Below, piece after piece: positions 35,948-44,555 of a stretch of 64,000 nucleotides of DNA. The notes under the pieces are model-generated. The model saw only the letters and a program-made list of their open reading frames with translations, was not told the origin of the DNA and made no database searches. Where the stretch lies: the NCBI RefSeq assembly GCF_001563265.1, contig NZ_CP005087.1, forward strand, positions 1 to 64,000, in the 5' to 3' direction. Both the position numbers and the translations under genes were made by a program. Every line of letters starts with the position of its first letter. The first letter of the stretch is position 1. The DNA is from Sphingobium sp. TKS. Its GTDB lineage: Bacteria > Pseudomonadota > Alphaproteobacteria > Sphingomonadales > Sphingomonadaceae.

Positions 35948-36827
35948 GGCTCTGTTGCAAAGATTGGCGGCAGTCAGAGGTAGGCTGTCGCTCTGCGCCG
36001 ATCAGGCGGCTGCTGCGAAATGGTGGTTGAGCATGCCCATGGCCTCCGTCAGCGCCGAGGGCCCAATGCCAAAAGCTCTCTCCACAAGGCGCACCTCGCC
36101 CCTGATGCCGGGCTGCAGGCACCAGGGGCGAGCCTGTCCTTTGCGCAGGGCTCGCATGACTTCGAATCCCTTGATCGTGGCATAGGCCGTGGGGATCGAT
36201 TTGAAACCGCGCACCGGCTTGATCAGTATCTTGAGCTTTCCGTGATCGGCCTCGATCACGTTATTGAGATACTTCACCTGCCGGTGGGCCGTCTCCCGGT
36301 CCAGCTTTCCTTCGCGCTTCAATTCGGTGATCGCTGCACCATAGCTCGGCGCTTTGTCGGTATTGAGCGTGGCAGGCTTTTCCCAGTGCTTCAGGCCTCG
36401 CAGGGCCTTGCCCAGGAACCGCTTCGCTGCCTTGGCGCTGCGGGTCGGCGACAGGTAGAAATCGATCGTGTCGCCCCGCTTGTCGACTGCCCGGTACAGG
36501 TAGGTCCACTTGCCCCGCACCTTGACGTAGGTTTCATCCAGGCGCCAGCTCGGATCAAAGCCACGCCGCCAGAACCAGCGCAGCCGCTTCTCCATCTCCG
36601 GGGCGTAGCACTGGACCCAGCGATAGATCGTCGTATGGTCGACCGAAATGCCGCGTTCCGCCAGCATTTCCTCAAGGTCGCGATAGCTGATCGGATAGCG
36701 ACAATACCAGCGCACCGCCCACAGGATCACATCACCCTGGAAATGGCGCCACTTGAAATCCGTCATCGTTCCGTCCGTCCAATCTCCGCCAAGCATGCTC
36801 AAGCTTCACGATTTTTGCAACAGAGCC
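35948..36827 (-). mobile_element. IS6100 copy 3
   Basis: Complete 880-bp copy, left flank ACATTTTT, right flank GGTCGATC. Right member of the linB composite, same orientation as copy 2. Confidence 0.97.
36002..36766 (-). CDS. tnpA: IS6100 transposase (copy 3)
   Basis: Same 254-residue transposase as the other copies. Confidence 0.97.
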   Translation of the reverse strand: MTDFKWRHFQGDVILWAVRWYCRYPISYRDLEEMLAERGISVDHTTIYRWVQCYAPEMEKRLRWFWRRGFDPSWRLDETYVKVRGKWTYLYRAVDKRGDTIDFYLSPTRSAKAAKRFLGKALRGLKHWEKPATLNTDKAPSYGAAITELKREGKLDRETAHRQVKYLNNVIEADHGKLKILIKPVRGFKSIPTAYATIKGFEVMRALRKGQARPWCLQPGIRGEVRLVERAFGIGPSALTEAMGMLNHHFAAAA

Positions 36828-37371
36828 GGTCGATCTGCAACGCGATGCGCTCACGGCCGCTGGTGTCGATCAACGGCACCTCTACTCCGACAAGGCTTCC
36901 GGTGCGCGCGACGATCGCGCCGGCCTGAAAGCCTGCCTCGACTACATGAACGCCGGCGACACGCTGGTTGTCTGGAAGCTCGATCGGCTCGGCCGCTCGC
37001 TGCCGCACCTGCTGGCGATCGTCACCGACCTCAAGGAACGCGGCATCGCCTTCCGGTCGCTGACCGAACAGATGGATACCACCACGCCGCATGGCGAGTT
37101 GCTGTTCTCGCTGTTCGGCGCGCTCGCCCAATACGAGCGAGCGTTGACGCGGGAGCGGATCATGGCGGGCCTGGCCGCCGCAAAGCGGCGGGGCCGACAA
37201 GGTGGACGACCGCCGACGATCGCCGCGGAAAAGATGCAGTTGATAGTTGCCGCTCTGTCCAATGGGGCCAGCAAAGCGTCGGTTTCTCGCACGTTCAGCG
37301 TGCCGCGATCAACATTGACGGACACGTTGGAGCGGATCGGGTGGTCAGCGCCGGTCAAGGATACGCCTTGA
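36828..37371 (+). pseudogene. Serine resolvase, 3' fragment
   Basis: Resumes the gene started at 33710: 'LQRDALTAAGVDQRHLYSDK', '[19 protein letters not shown]', 'FSLFGALAQYERALTRERI' and a C-terminal helix-turn-helix ('ASKASVSRTFSVPRSTLTD'). The rejoined protein would be about 193 residues, normal for a plasmid or transposon resolvase. Inactive while the composite element is in place. Confidence 0.92.
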
Positions 37372-37382
37372 ATAACGACAAA

Positions 37383-37396
37383 AATATAATTATATT
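37383..37396. promoter_or_regulatory. Palindromic operator and -10 of brnTA
   Basis: AATATAATTATATT is a perfect 14-base palindrome containing TATAAT, 16-29 bases before the brnT starts. BrnA antitoxins repress their own operon, and this is the obvious binding site. Confidence 0.6.
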
Positions 37397-37411
37397 CCCG
37401 TCATGTTATCC

Positions 37412-37711
37412 ATGCGCTTTTCCTGGCACCCAGCCAAAGCCGAGAGCAATCTGAGAAAGCATGGCATCAGTTTCGAGACGGCCGCCAGCGCCTTCGCAGA
37501 CCCCTTTGCGCTTAGCGTGCATGATCGGATCGAAGGCGGCGAGCAACGATGGCAGACCTTGGGCCTGGTCGAAGGACATTTACTCCTGCTGGTGGCCCAC
37601 ACCGTCGCTGAGGATGACGACGACGGCGAATATGTGGAGATCATCCATATCATTTCGGCCCGAAAAGCCGATCGAAAGGAAAGACGACGTTATGAAGAAG
37701 AAAGACGCTGA
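37412..37711 (+). CDS. brnT: BrnT-family toxin
   Basis: 99 residues from ATG 37412 (an in-frame ATG at 37403 adds three). 'MRFSWHPAKAESNLRKHGIS' followed by 'FADPFALSVHD' and 'IIHIISARKADRKERRRYEE' is the BrnT RNase-toxin fold, with the usual Arg/His/Glu-rich active-site strand. Its mRNA overlaps the antitoxin gene by 20 bases. Toxin first, antitoxin second is the normal order. Confidence 0.9.
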   Translation: MRFSWHPAKAESNLRKHGISFETAASAFADPFALSVHDRIEGGEQRWQTLGLVEGHLLLLVAHTVAEDDDDGEYVEIIHIISARKADRKERRRYEEERR

Positions 37712-38024
37712 TACCGTCCGCTTCCAGCTCGATCCGGGCAATCTGCCCCCCTTGACCGAGGCACAGAAGGCCGAGCTGGATGCCCTGCAGGCGATGCCGG
37801 ATAGCGGTATCGACTATAGTGATGCCCCGACGCTGACAGAGGATTTCTGGAAGACCGCCGAGCGTGGACGGTTCTATAAGCCGATCAAGCAGCAGGTAAC
37901 GGCGCGGCTCGACGCCGATGTGCTTGCTTGGCTCAAATCCCAGGGCAAGGGCTATCAGGCTCGCATGAACGCAATCCTTCGGCGCGAGATGTTGGCGGCT
38001 GCGAAGGAGCGCCGACACGCTTGA
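37692..38024 (+). CDS. brnA: BrnA-family antitoxin
   Basis: 110 residues: acidic N-terminus that binds the toxin ('GIDYSDAPTLTEDFWKTAER') and a ribbon-helix-helix DNA-binding part ('KQQVTARLDADVLAWLKSQG', 'YQARMNAILRREM'). Neutralises BrnT and represses the operon. Probably stabilises this part of the plasmid. Confidence 0.9.
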   Translation: MKKKDADTVRFQLDPGNLPPLTEAQKAELDALQAMPDSGIDYSDAPTLTEDFWKTAERGRFYKPIKQQVTARLDADVLAWLKSQGKGYQARMNAILRREMLAAAKERRHA

Positions 38025-38110
38025 CGTGCAGGCCGCAGATGGATGCCGCTTTCACGGCCGGGAGTAACCCGGCCCGGCGTAGGCGCGCGAAGCCGCCAGA
38101 GTTGCGGCAA

Positions 38111-38221
38111 TCATGTGTTTTTCGCTATGCTCTTTCTTCTAAAATAGCGACCGGTGAAAAATCCGATCCACGCAATTGCTGGAACAAGCCAAGGCCAAAA
38201 GGAAGATAAGAGTAGAATCAT
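38111..38221 (-). CDS. Tiny membrane protein, 36 residues
   Basis: MILLLSSFWPWLVPAIAWIG then 'FFTGRYFRRKSIAKNT': one hydrophobic helix and a basic tail. Its ATG overlaps the stop of the tiny gene upstream (ATGA), which favours real translation. No family recognised; small toxic peptide, entry or transfer peptide are all possible. Confidence 0.4.
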   Translation of the reverse strand: MILLLSSFWPWLVPAIAWIGFFTGRYFRRKSIAKNT

Positions 38222-38373
38222 GTCGCCCCAGCGGCTCCGAGCAATAGCGTTAATGCAGTCGATCCCAATGTTATCGGAGTAGCGACAAATATTCCGAATT
38301 TTTGGTTTGCAAATGATACGAGCGAACAGACCAGTAAGATCACGAATATATCTGGCCAAAATTCACCCAACAT
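38218..38373 (-). CDS. Tiny two-helix membrane protein, 51 residues
   Basis: From ATG 38373: MLGEFWPDIFVILLVCSLVS and 'GIFVATPITLGSTALTLLLG', two hydrophobic segments joined by a short polar loop. A GTG three codons upstream (38382) with GGAGAAAG before it is an alternative start. Base composition here is less GC-rich than around it. Function unknown. Confidence 0.4.
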   Translation of the reverse strand: MLGEFWPDIFVILLVCSLVSFANQKFGIFVATPITLGSTALTLLLGAAGAT

Positions 38374-38469
38374 ACGTATCACGTTGTCTTTCTCCACGAA
38401 CAGCCATCTACATGCGGCGCACTGCAACCCTAAGTCCAAGAAATCCGTCAAGTAACGAAATTTTGTTAA

Positions 38470-39190
38470 GAGTCTGTCTTGAATCTCATGGGTAACGAGC
38501 GATGCGTCGGATGAGGACGATGGCAGCGGCGGCATAGAGGAGCGCGGTTGCGGATTTGATGGTCCGCTCGAAGTCTTTGGCCAGACGGCGATTGCGGTTG
38601 ATCCATGCGAAGGTGCGTTCGACGATCCATCGTCTGGGATGGACGACGAAGCCGGTCTGATCGGCGAATTTGCGGACGATTTCGATCGTAATGGAGGTGG
38701 CGTCCCGGACGCGATCGCTGTTGTAGGCGCTGTCGGCATAGGCGCGCGCGACGAAGGGATGCCGCTGGTGAGACTGCTGGAGCAAGGGCACCGCGCCATC
38801 GCGGTCCTGCACATCGGCAGGATGGACCAGTATGATAAGGGCGCGACCATCGGTATCGACCATTGCATGGCGTTTGCGTCCCATGGTCTTCTTGCCTGCG
38901 TCGTAACCACGAGGTCCGCCTGCTTCGGTGGTCTTCACGCTCTGGCTGTCGATGACTGCCGCGGATGGTGCTGGTTCTCGCCCTGTCCGGATGCGATCGA
39001 TCCGAACGAGATGATGATTGAGGCTTTCGAATACCCCATCGTCGCGCAAGGTGCAGAACCACTGGTATACCGTGCGCCATGGCGGAAAACTGTCGGGCAA
39101 AAGCCGCCAGGGACATCCTGCCCGTAGCAGATAGAAAATGGCTTCGACGATTTCGCGCATCGGCCAGCATCGCCGTCGTCCGCGCTGGCT
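38470..39190 (-). mobile_element. IS5-family element remnant
   Basis: Left end with GAGTCTGTCTTGAA after TTAA, then a minus-strand IS5-family transposase lacking its N-terminus. The other end is replaced near 39190 by Tn3-family transposase sequence. The element is therefore truncated and has no matching right inverted repeat. Confidence 0.75.
38486..39160 (-). pseudogene. IS5-family transposase, N-terminally truncated
   Basis: 224 codons: 'MREIVEAIFYLLRAGCPWRL', 'AAVIDSQSVKTTEAGGPRGY' (first catalytic Asp), 'ARAYADSAYNSD' (second) and 'RRWIVERTFAWINRNRRLAK' (Glu). Sequence continues a few codons upstream ('GRRRCWP') before a stop, but the first ~50 residues of the family are missing. Confidence 0.85.
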
Positions 39191-39192
39191 GG

Positions 39193-39327
39193 CTCAGGGT
39201 CTGGACGATTTGCTAGCCCGACGACCGGGGCAGGCCGCGACATGGCTATCCTGGCTGCGCAATGCGCCACAATCGCCGGCAGAGCGCAACATCCTGCGCC
39301 TGATCGGACGGCTCGCCTATCCGGCAC
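39193..39327 (+). pseudogene. Fragment of a Tn3-family transposase gene
   Basis: '[20 protein letters not shown]' and '[19 protein letters not shown]' match residues ~195-240 of the transposon A transposase with only a few substitutions. Both ends are abrupt. It shows a second element of the transposon A type once lay here. Confidence 0.85.
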
Positions 39328-39337
39328 GAAGCAACAT

Positions 39338-39570
39338 ACAGCGTGGGTCTGGATGTCAGCCAGCGCAGCACGAGCATCTGTGTTCTCGATCCCGACGGCA
39401 AGACCGTGGTGGAAGGGCAGGCGAAGACTAACCCGTTCGAGATCGGCCGCTATTTGCAGAAGCGCCTGGAAGGGCCGCTGAAGCTCGGTATGGATCGCAT
39501 TCTGGCTCTACCATGGGCTGCGCAGGAGCGGCGTCTGGTTGAGAAGCGTCTTGAGGCGCAGGGGCGGTTA
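39338..39570 (+). pseudogene. IS110-family transposase, N-terminal fragment
   Basis: 'VGLDVSQRSTSICVLDPDGK', 'TNPFEIGRYLQKRLEGPLKL' is the DEDD N-terminal part of IS110-family transposases (first catalytic Asp in GLDVS). After 'KLGM' the similarity stops; 'ALPWAAQERRLVEKRLEAQG' follows and is unassigned. No start codon and no C-terminal half. Confidence 0.7.
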
Positions 39571-39580
39571 ACCTGCACCG

Positions 39581-40267
39581 TCAGACGTAGCGCTCACTTA
39601 TCGAGAAGATCGTTTGTGCCTTTGGCGCTCGGCTAAACAGCGCATGGAAAGCGTCACCTGCTGCAGCTATGCCCTGTTCTGCCAATGTCCGCGTCGGCCA
39701 ATAAAGTTCGCGCACACCGATCACCGAGGGGCCGGGGAGGACGAGCTTTTCGATCGGATGGCACCGGGTATGGCGAAATGCGCCAAGACGCTCGCCAAGT
39801 GCGAAATCGTCGTCTCCGGCCCAGGCCGTGCCGCCTTCCTCGAACACCACCTGGGTAAGCTTGGCGAAGTTCGGTCGTCGGTCGATCGACCAGTTATAGG
39901 CCGCCTCGTCACCGCGCAGCGCTTCGGCGCGGCTTTTGAGAACCTCTTCGCGTGCGAAAACGGCAAAGAAGTTGTCCATGTCGACGAAATTCGGCTCATC
40001 TTTCAGCGCATAGGCCACATAATCAGGATCGGTCACGAAGGCGGCAGCGTCCGCTTCGCTGTCGAACCAGACTTCGGCGATGCCTTCGTAGCGGTTCTGA
40101 TCGGCATCGAGGAAATCGACGTCGACCTGATGGCTCTGGACATAGCGCTTGATAATCCGGATGCCTTGTCCCAGCGAGCCGTGGGGATAGCGCCAGTGAT
40201 CGTGAAACGCCTGAGGCGTCATTCCCACTCTCCGTGCGAAGACCGCCATCATTCGTATTGCGCTCAT
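39581..40267 (-). CDS. EthD-like dimeric alpha-beta barrel protein
   Basis: 228 residues with two EthD/DUF-type ferredoxin-like halves: 'MMAVFARRVGMTPQAFHDHW', 'YEGIAEVWFDSEADAAAFVT' and a second half ('FRHTRCHPIEKLVLPG'). EthD-like proteins accompany ring-hydroxylating and cytochrome catabolic systems, often with unclear roles. Last gene of a leftward series of Rieske oxygenase, SDR and EthD genes spaced by 28-46 bases, so probably one operon. Confidence 0.75.
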   Translation of the reverse strand: MSAIRMMAVFARRVGMTPQAFHDHWRYPHGSLGQGIRIIKRYVQSHQVDVDFLDADQNRYEGIAEVWFDSEADAAAFVTDPDYVAYALKDEPNFVDMDNFFAVFAREEVLKSRAEALRGDEAAYNWSIDRRPNFAKLTQVVFEEGGTAWAGDDDFALGERLGAFRHTRCHPIEKLVLPGPSVIGVRELYWPTRTLAEQGIAAAGDAFHALFSRAPKAQTIFSISERYV

Positions 40268-40294
40268 AGTCCGGTTCCCAACGGTTCTGGCAGT

Positions 40295-41056
40295 TCAGAT
40301 TGCGGTGTAGCCGCCATCGGCAGCAATGGCGGCGCCGGTGACGAACGAAGAGGCATCCGACAGCAACCAGGCTGCCGTTTCGCCGATCTCCGCCGGTTCG
40401 CCATATCGACCGATCGGGTGGGCGGTTTTCAGGAATTCCGCGTGCGAAGGCTCGTTCTCGATCACCGACATCAGCATCGGAGTGCGGATAGCGCCCGGTA
40501 GAACTGCGTTCACGCGGATTCCCTGTTGCCCGTAATCGACGGCAGCGATCCGCGTCAGCCCGATAACGGCATGTTTGGCTGCGATGTACTCGCCATGTGC
40601 GGGGATCGCGACGGTGCCGCCAACCGACGCCGTGTTCACGATCGAACCGCCGCTCCCCGCTTTCAGCATCGCTGCGATCTGATGTTTCATGCAATGAAAA
40701 ACGCCGAGCACGTTGATATCCAGGGATCGTTGGAAATCGGCGCTCGTCAGTTGATGAAGCGGCACGTTGACCGGCGGCAGCCCCGCATTGTTGAATGCGC
40801 CATCAAGGCGACCGAATTCGGTGATGGCGAGTTCCACGGTCGACCACGCGTTGTCCTCGATACTGACGTCGCAATGGCTGTAGACGGCGTTGCCACCTTC
40901 CGCGCGTATCAGTCTGACCGTTTCCTCGGCTGCGGCTTCGACGATATCGGCGACAACCACATTCGCGCCCCGACGGGCAAGAATAAGGGCGGCAGCGCGG
41001 CCGATACTGCCGCCTGCGCCCGTCACGATATAGCTGCGTTGCTCCAATCCGGACAT
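40295..41056 (-). CDS. Short-chain dehydrogenase/reductase, intact
   Basis: 253 residues from ATG 41056 (preceded by GGGG; the ATG at 41068 has no ribosome site). Classical SDR: NAD(P)-binding 'TGAGGSIGRAAA', Asp in 'VVADIVE' suggesting NAD preference, 'NNAG', catalytic Ser in 'TASVGG' and 'YIAAK'. Ends with 'ADGGYTAI' typical of the family. Likely oxidises a dihydrodiol or secondary alcohol made by the adjacent oxygenase system; substrate unknown. Confidence 0.85.
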   Translation of the reverse strand: MSGLEQRSYIVTGAGGSIGRAAALILARRGANVVVADIVEAAAEETVRLIRAEGGNAVYSHCDVSIEDNAWSTVELAITEFGRLDGAFNNAGLPPVNVPLHQLTSADFQRSLDINVLGVFHCMKHQIAAMLKAGSGGSIVNTASVGGTVAIPAHGEYIAAKHAVIGLTRIAAVDYGQQGIRVNAVLPGAIRTPMLMSVIENEPSHAEFLKTAHPIGRYGEPAEIGETAAWLLSDASSFVTGAAIAADGGYTAI

Positions 41057-41102
41057 TGAGGACCCCATTTTTGACTGACGGGCAAGTGAAGGGCGCTGCC
41101 TG

Positions 41103-42068
41103 TCAGATGCCCAGCGCTTCGCGCACGGTCCTGGCGTTCACCCAGCGATCGACGTGGTGAAGGTTGTGGCGGATCTGTACTTCGCCATCCTGCAACTGCA
41201 TCGTATCGTATGCGCCGGCCTCGATGCCGCGCTGGGTGCGTTCGGTGTTCGTCACGTCCTCCAGCAGGATTTCCGCGATGCGCGTGATATAGAGTTCCTG
41301 TTGCAGCTTTTCCCGCCCGGTCAGTGGCTTGGGTACATGAAACTCGGCTTCCCACCGCGTGCGATTGACGCTGATCGGCCAGAACCTGTGCGACCAGAAA
41401 CCGCCGGGCGAAAGGTTTATGTGCAGCGTGGGAAAAGCGACGGCGATGTCCAGCGCCCAGTGTTTCGATTGCTTGGGATTGATCGCGGGATGATCGAGAT
41501 ACTCGGTCATCCCCGCCGTTTCCGCGGCACCCAGCACGTTGCCGGTATCGCGGTTCGCATAGGCCATCTTTTCGACCATCGCATCTTCGGGCGGAGCGTA
41601 GTCCGGATTGCCGAAAGTGGAAAACTGGCGGTGTGGTCCCCAGAAGCGTGCATCGAGCGGGCGGGAATGCGGATTGACCGCGCTGGCGAAAGTCTTGCCG
41701 ATCGTCGCCGGGTGGATCGAAGGGATATGGTAGGTTTCCGAAAAGGCATCGGCCAGCACTTTCCAGTTCGCATCGAGATGCGCCTCGAAATAGAGTGACG
41801 TATCCGTATTTTCCCAAGAAACCCCGGCAAACCGCGTTCCGAAGTCTCCAAGGAATTCCTGCAGGCTGACTTCGGGCTGCTTCTGGTGGTTGAGGAATAT
41901 CCAGCCTTCCCACACATCGGTGGCGATCGGCACGAGGCCGCATTTCTTCTTGTCGAGATCGAAGAAGTTCGCCTCGTCTGGCACGCCCATCAGGCTGCCG
42001 TCGTTGCGGTAGACCCAGTTGTGGTAATTGCAGGAGAAGCGCGAGGCGCGGCCGCGCTCGGTCAACAC
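41103..42068 (-). pseudogene. Rieske-type aromatic oxygenase large subunit, 5' end lost to IS6100
   Basis: The remaining ~320 codons start inside the Rieske cluster site: the second ligand pair 'CNYH' is present, the first CxH pair is gone. The mononuclear iron site is visible ('ETYHIPSIHP', H-x4-H) with the rest of the RHO alpha-subunit catalytic domain. The IS6100 copy 4 end at 42069 marks the break. Without the N-terminus it cannot form an active oxygenase. Confidence 0.85.
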
Positions 42069-42944
42069 GGCTCTGTTGCAAAAATCGTGAAGCTTGAGCA
42101 TGCTTGGCGGAGATTGGACGGACGGAACGATGACGGATTTCAAGTGGCGCCATTTCCAGGGTGATGTGATCCTGTGGGCGGTGCGCTGGTATTGTCGCTA
42201 TCCGATCAGCTATCGCGACCTTGAGGAAATGCTGGCGGAACGCGGCATTTCGGTCGACCATACGACGATCTATCGCTGGGTCCAGTGCTACGCCCCGGAG
42301 ATGGAGAAGCGGCTGCGCTGGTTCTGGCGGCGTGGCTTTGATCCGAGCTGGCGCCTGGATGAAACCTACGTCAAGGTGCGGGGCAAGTGGACCTACCTGT
42401 ACCGGGCAGTCGACAAGCGGGGCGACACGATCGATTTCTACCTGTCGCCGACCCGCAGCGCCAAGGCAGCGAAGCGGTTCCTGGGCAAGGCCCTGCGAGG
42501 CCTGAAGCACTGGGAAAAGCCTGCCACGCTCAATACCGACAAAGCGCCGAGCTATGGTGCAGCGATCACCGAATTGAAGCGCGAAGGAAAGCTGGACCGG
42601 GAGACGGCCCACCGGCAGGTGAAGTATCTCAATAACGTGATCGAGGCCGATCACGGAAAGCTCAAGATACTGATCAAGCCGGTGCGCGGTTTCAAATCGA
42701 TCCCCACGGCCTATGCCACGATCAAGGGATTCGAAGTCATGCGAGCCCTGCGCAAAGGACAGGCTCGCCCCTGGTGCCTGCAGCCCGGCATCAGGGGCGA
42801 GGTGCGCCTTGTGGAGAGAGCTTTTGGCATTGGGCCCTCGGCGCTGACGGAGGCCATGGGCATGCTCAACCACCATTTCGCAGCAGCCGCCTGATCGGCG
42901 CAGAGCGACAGCCTACCTCTGACTGCCGCCAATCTTTGCAACAG
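42069..42944 (+). mobile_element. IS6100 copy 4, right end 4 bases short
   Basis: Left end GGCTCTGTTGCAAA is complete. The right end stops at TTTGCAACAG followed by GAGGGGCC, so the last four bases (AGCC) are missing; the element is 876 bp. Flanks show no duplication. It joins an SDR gene to a Rieske gene that must have been further apart, i.e. a deletion junction. Confidence 0.93.
42130..42894 (+). CDS. tnpA: IS6100 transposase (copy 4)
   Basis: Same 254-residue transposase. The clipped right end would impair movement of this copy but not supply of the enzyme. Confidence 0.97.
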   Translation: MTDFKWRHFQGDVILWAVRWYCRYPISYRDLEEMLAERGISVDHTTIYRWVQCYAPEMEKRLRWFWRRGFDPSWRLDETYVKVRGKWTYLYRAVDKRGDTIDFYLSPTRSAKAAKRFLGKALRGLKHWEKPATLNTDKAPSYGAAITELKREGKLDRETAHRQVKYLNNVIEADHGKLKILIKPVRGFKSIPTAYATIKGFEVMRALRKGQARPWCLQPGIRGEVRLVERAFGIGPSALTEAMGMLNHHFAAAA

Positions 42945-43353
42945 GAGGGGCCATGCGGCGGGCAACGGCCTGGCCGACGCGCCAGACGCCGGTCAGGTTG
43001 GTATCGAGAACCTGTGCCCAATCTTGTTCCGTCATATCGAGAAAAGGCGCGGTCGCCGCGACGCCGGCATTGTTGACAAGGATCTGGATCGGGCCGAGCT
43101 CGTCCTCGATCCGTGCGACGGCCGCATCAACGCTGGCCCGATCGGTAACATCGAGCGCTACGGCAAGTGCTTTGCCGCCTTGGTCGGTAATCGCCTTTGC
43201 CGTGTCCGCGACCCGGTCGATGCTGCGCGCCGCGAGGGCGACATGTGCGCCGTTCGCCGCGAGCAGCAGTCCGAAATGGCGCCCAAGACCGCTCGATGCG
43301 CCGGTCACCAATGCGATACGGTCCTGGAGAGGATATACTTCGGACATGATCAC
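42945..43353 (-). pseudogene. Short-chain dehydrogenase, 3' end lost to IS6100
   Basis: 136 native codons: 'ALVTGASSGLGRHFGLLLAA', 'NNAGVAA', ending '...RRMAPP' at the IS6100 junction. The catalytic YxxxK region is missing. It follows the hydrolase gene by 66 bases on the same strand. Before the deletion it was probably upstream of the Rieske gene in one operon. Confidence 0.85.
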
Positions 43354-43419
43354 CGGTCCTGTTTTCCGCAGAGGATATCTCTTTGGCTACCCCGCAGGCG
43401 GCCGTGAAAAGCGTTCGCC

Positions 43420-44334
43420 TTAGCGGAGCGTCTCGTTGAGCCACCTCAGTCCCGCCTCGGCGGCCATCATGCCTCTCGCCTTGTCGGAATAGAGCGTTAT
43501 GTGGGTCGTGTGCGGCAACACCACAAGTTCCTTGCGGGGGCAAGGAATGGCATTGAACGTATCGATTTCAAGATCCCATAGGGTAATATCGTCCCCTTCG
43601 GCAACCACCATCATGACAGGTGTGTTGATGACGCGACCAACAAAGCTGTTCACATTGTAATTTAGGAGCAATTCGACCGATTCGACAGTGCTCTTGTTCT
43701 GATAGAGCGGCGCGTCATTTTTCTTGATCTCGTTAAAGACAATTTCCGCTTCCGGCACCGGCCAGCAAGGAATGTCATTGACGTAATCAATGGTGGCGTG
43801 CGGCAAATAGAGTTGCTCACCGGGCTTTTCATAACGTAGCGCGCGATCATCGGCGATCAGCTTCAGAAGTTGGCGCCAGCCGTTTACGCCATGGATACGA
43901 CGCATATTCTCATATCCGTCGATAACGGGAACATGGCTGATGACCGTTTTCACCCGCTCGTCGATCGCTGCAAGGATGATGACATGGCCGCCGGAATAGG
44001 AAATGCCCCAGGCCCCGATCTTGTCGGGGTCGACCGCAGGGTGGCGCTCGAGGAAGCTGATGGCGTTCTGATAATCCCGGATCTGCGCCCAGGGATCCAG
44101 ATGCTGGCGATTGTCGCCGCCACTGACCCCGAGGTTGCGATAGTCGATGATGAGCGCGTTAAAGCCATTTTCAGCGAACTTCTGCGCATAGGTCGGCATC
44201 GTGACCTCACGCACATAGCACCAGCCGCCAGCGAGCACGACAGTGGGCCGACGCCCGCCTTCGTCGGGTGTGTAGAGCCAACCCCGAACAGTATCACCTT
44301 CGGACTGGAACTCTACGTCGAGCCTCTGCACCAT
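43420..44334 (-). CDS. Alpha/beta hydrolase (dienelactone hydrolase/peptidase S9-like)
   Basis: 304 residues. Nucleophile elbow 'GISYSGG', oxyanion region 'VVLAGGWCYVREV', 'DYRNLGVSGG', the acid probably in 'VVAEGDDIT' and His in 'PHTTHITLYS'. The cap region (about residues 165-220) resembles enzymes that cleave C-C bonds or esters of aromatic breakdown products. First gene of the leftward operon; an operator-like motif overlaps its promoter at 44423-44436. Confidence 0.8.
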   Translation of the reverse strand: MVQRLDVEFQSEGDTVRGWLYTPDEGGRRPTVVLAGGWCYVREVTMPTYAQKFAENGFNALIIDYRNLGVSGGDNRQHLDPWAQIRDYQNAISFLERHPAVDPDKIGAWGISYSGGHVIILAAIDERVKTVISHVPVIDGYENMRRIHGVNGWRQLLKLIADDRALRYEKPGEQLYLPHATIDYVNDIPCWPVPEAEIVFNEIKKNDAPLYQNKSTVESVELLLNYNVNSFVGRVINTPVMMVVAEGDDITLWDLEIDTFNAIPCPRKELVVLPHTTHITLYSDKARGMMAAEAGLRWLNETLR

Positions 44335-44415
44335 TACCCTTGCCCTCCCTCGCTTAATTAGAGCCGCGGCCGGACGGTCGCGCCGTGGCGCCCATCCTCA
44401 TCGCTATCATTGCCC

Positions 44416-44444
44416 TAACTAAGTGACCAACTGGTAACGTGTCA
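44416..44444 (-). promoter_or_regulatory. Promoter and TetR-type operator of the hydrolase operon
   Basis: On the minus strand TTGACA (44444-44439) and TAGTTA/TTAGTT near 44416-44421 are 17-18 bases apart; TGACCAACTGGTAA (44423-44436 on the plus strand) lies between them. The motif TGACC-N4-GGT recurs before the regulator and the acyl-CoA ligase genes. Confidence 0.6.
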
Positions 44445-44555
44445 AGATAGCTTCTCTGCGCCTCCAGAGCTTGGCACCCGATATGCATGGGCCTCGGCCC
44501 AATGGGGCCGAGGCCGTGCCGTTAACTTATTTGAAAGCAGGAAGTTTTGCCGGGT

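Larger units (their letters stand above)
33765..36827. mobile_element. IS6100-linB-IS6100 composite element
   Basis: Two complete, directly repeated IS6100 copies (33765-34644 and 35948-36827) enclose linB and gene fragments. The whole 3063-bp unit is flanked by GGTCGATC on both sides (33757-33764, 36828-36835), and neither IS copy alone has matching flanks. Removing the unit and one octamer restores the resolvase frame exactly ('SVDLQRDALTAAGVD'). This shows linB moved here as one unit. Confidence 0.95.

Noticed and set aside
36753..37454. Frame starting in IS6100 and running over the resolvase 3' part in another phase
   Set aside because: Arg-rich out-of-phase translation; the resolvase phase is confirmed by restoration across the composite element.
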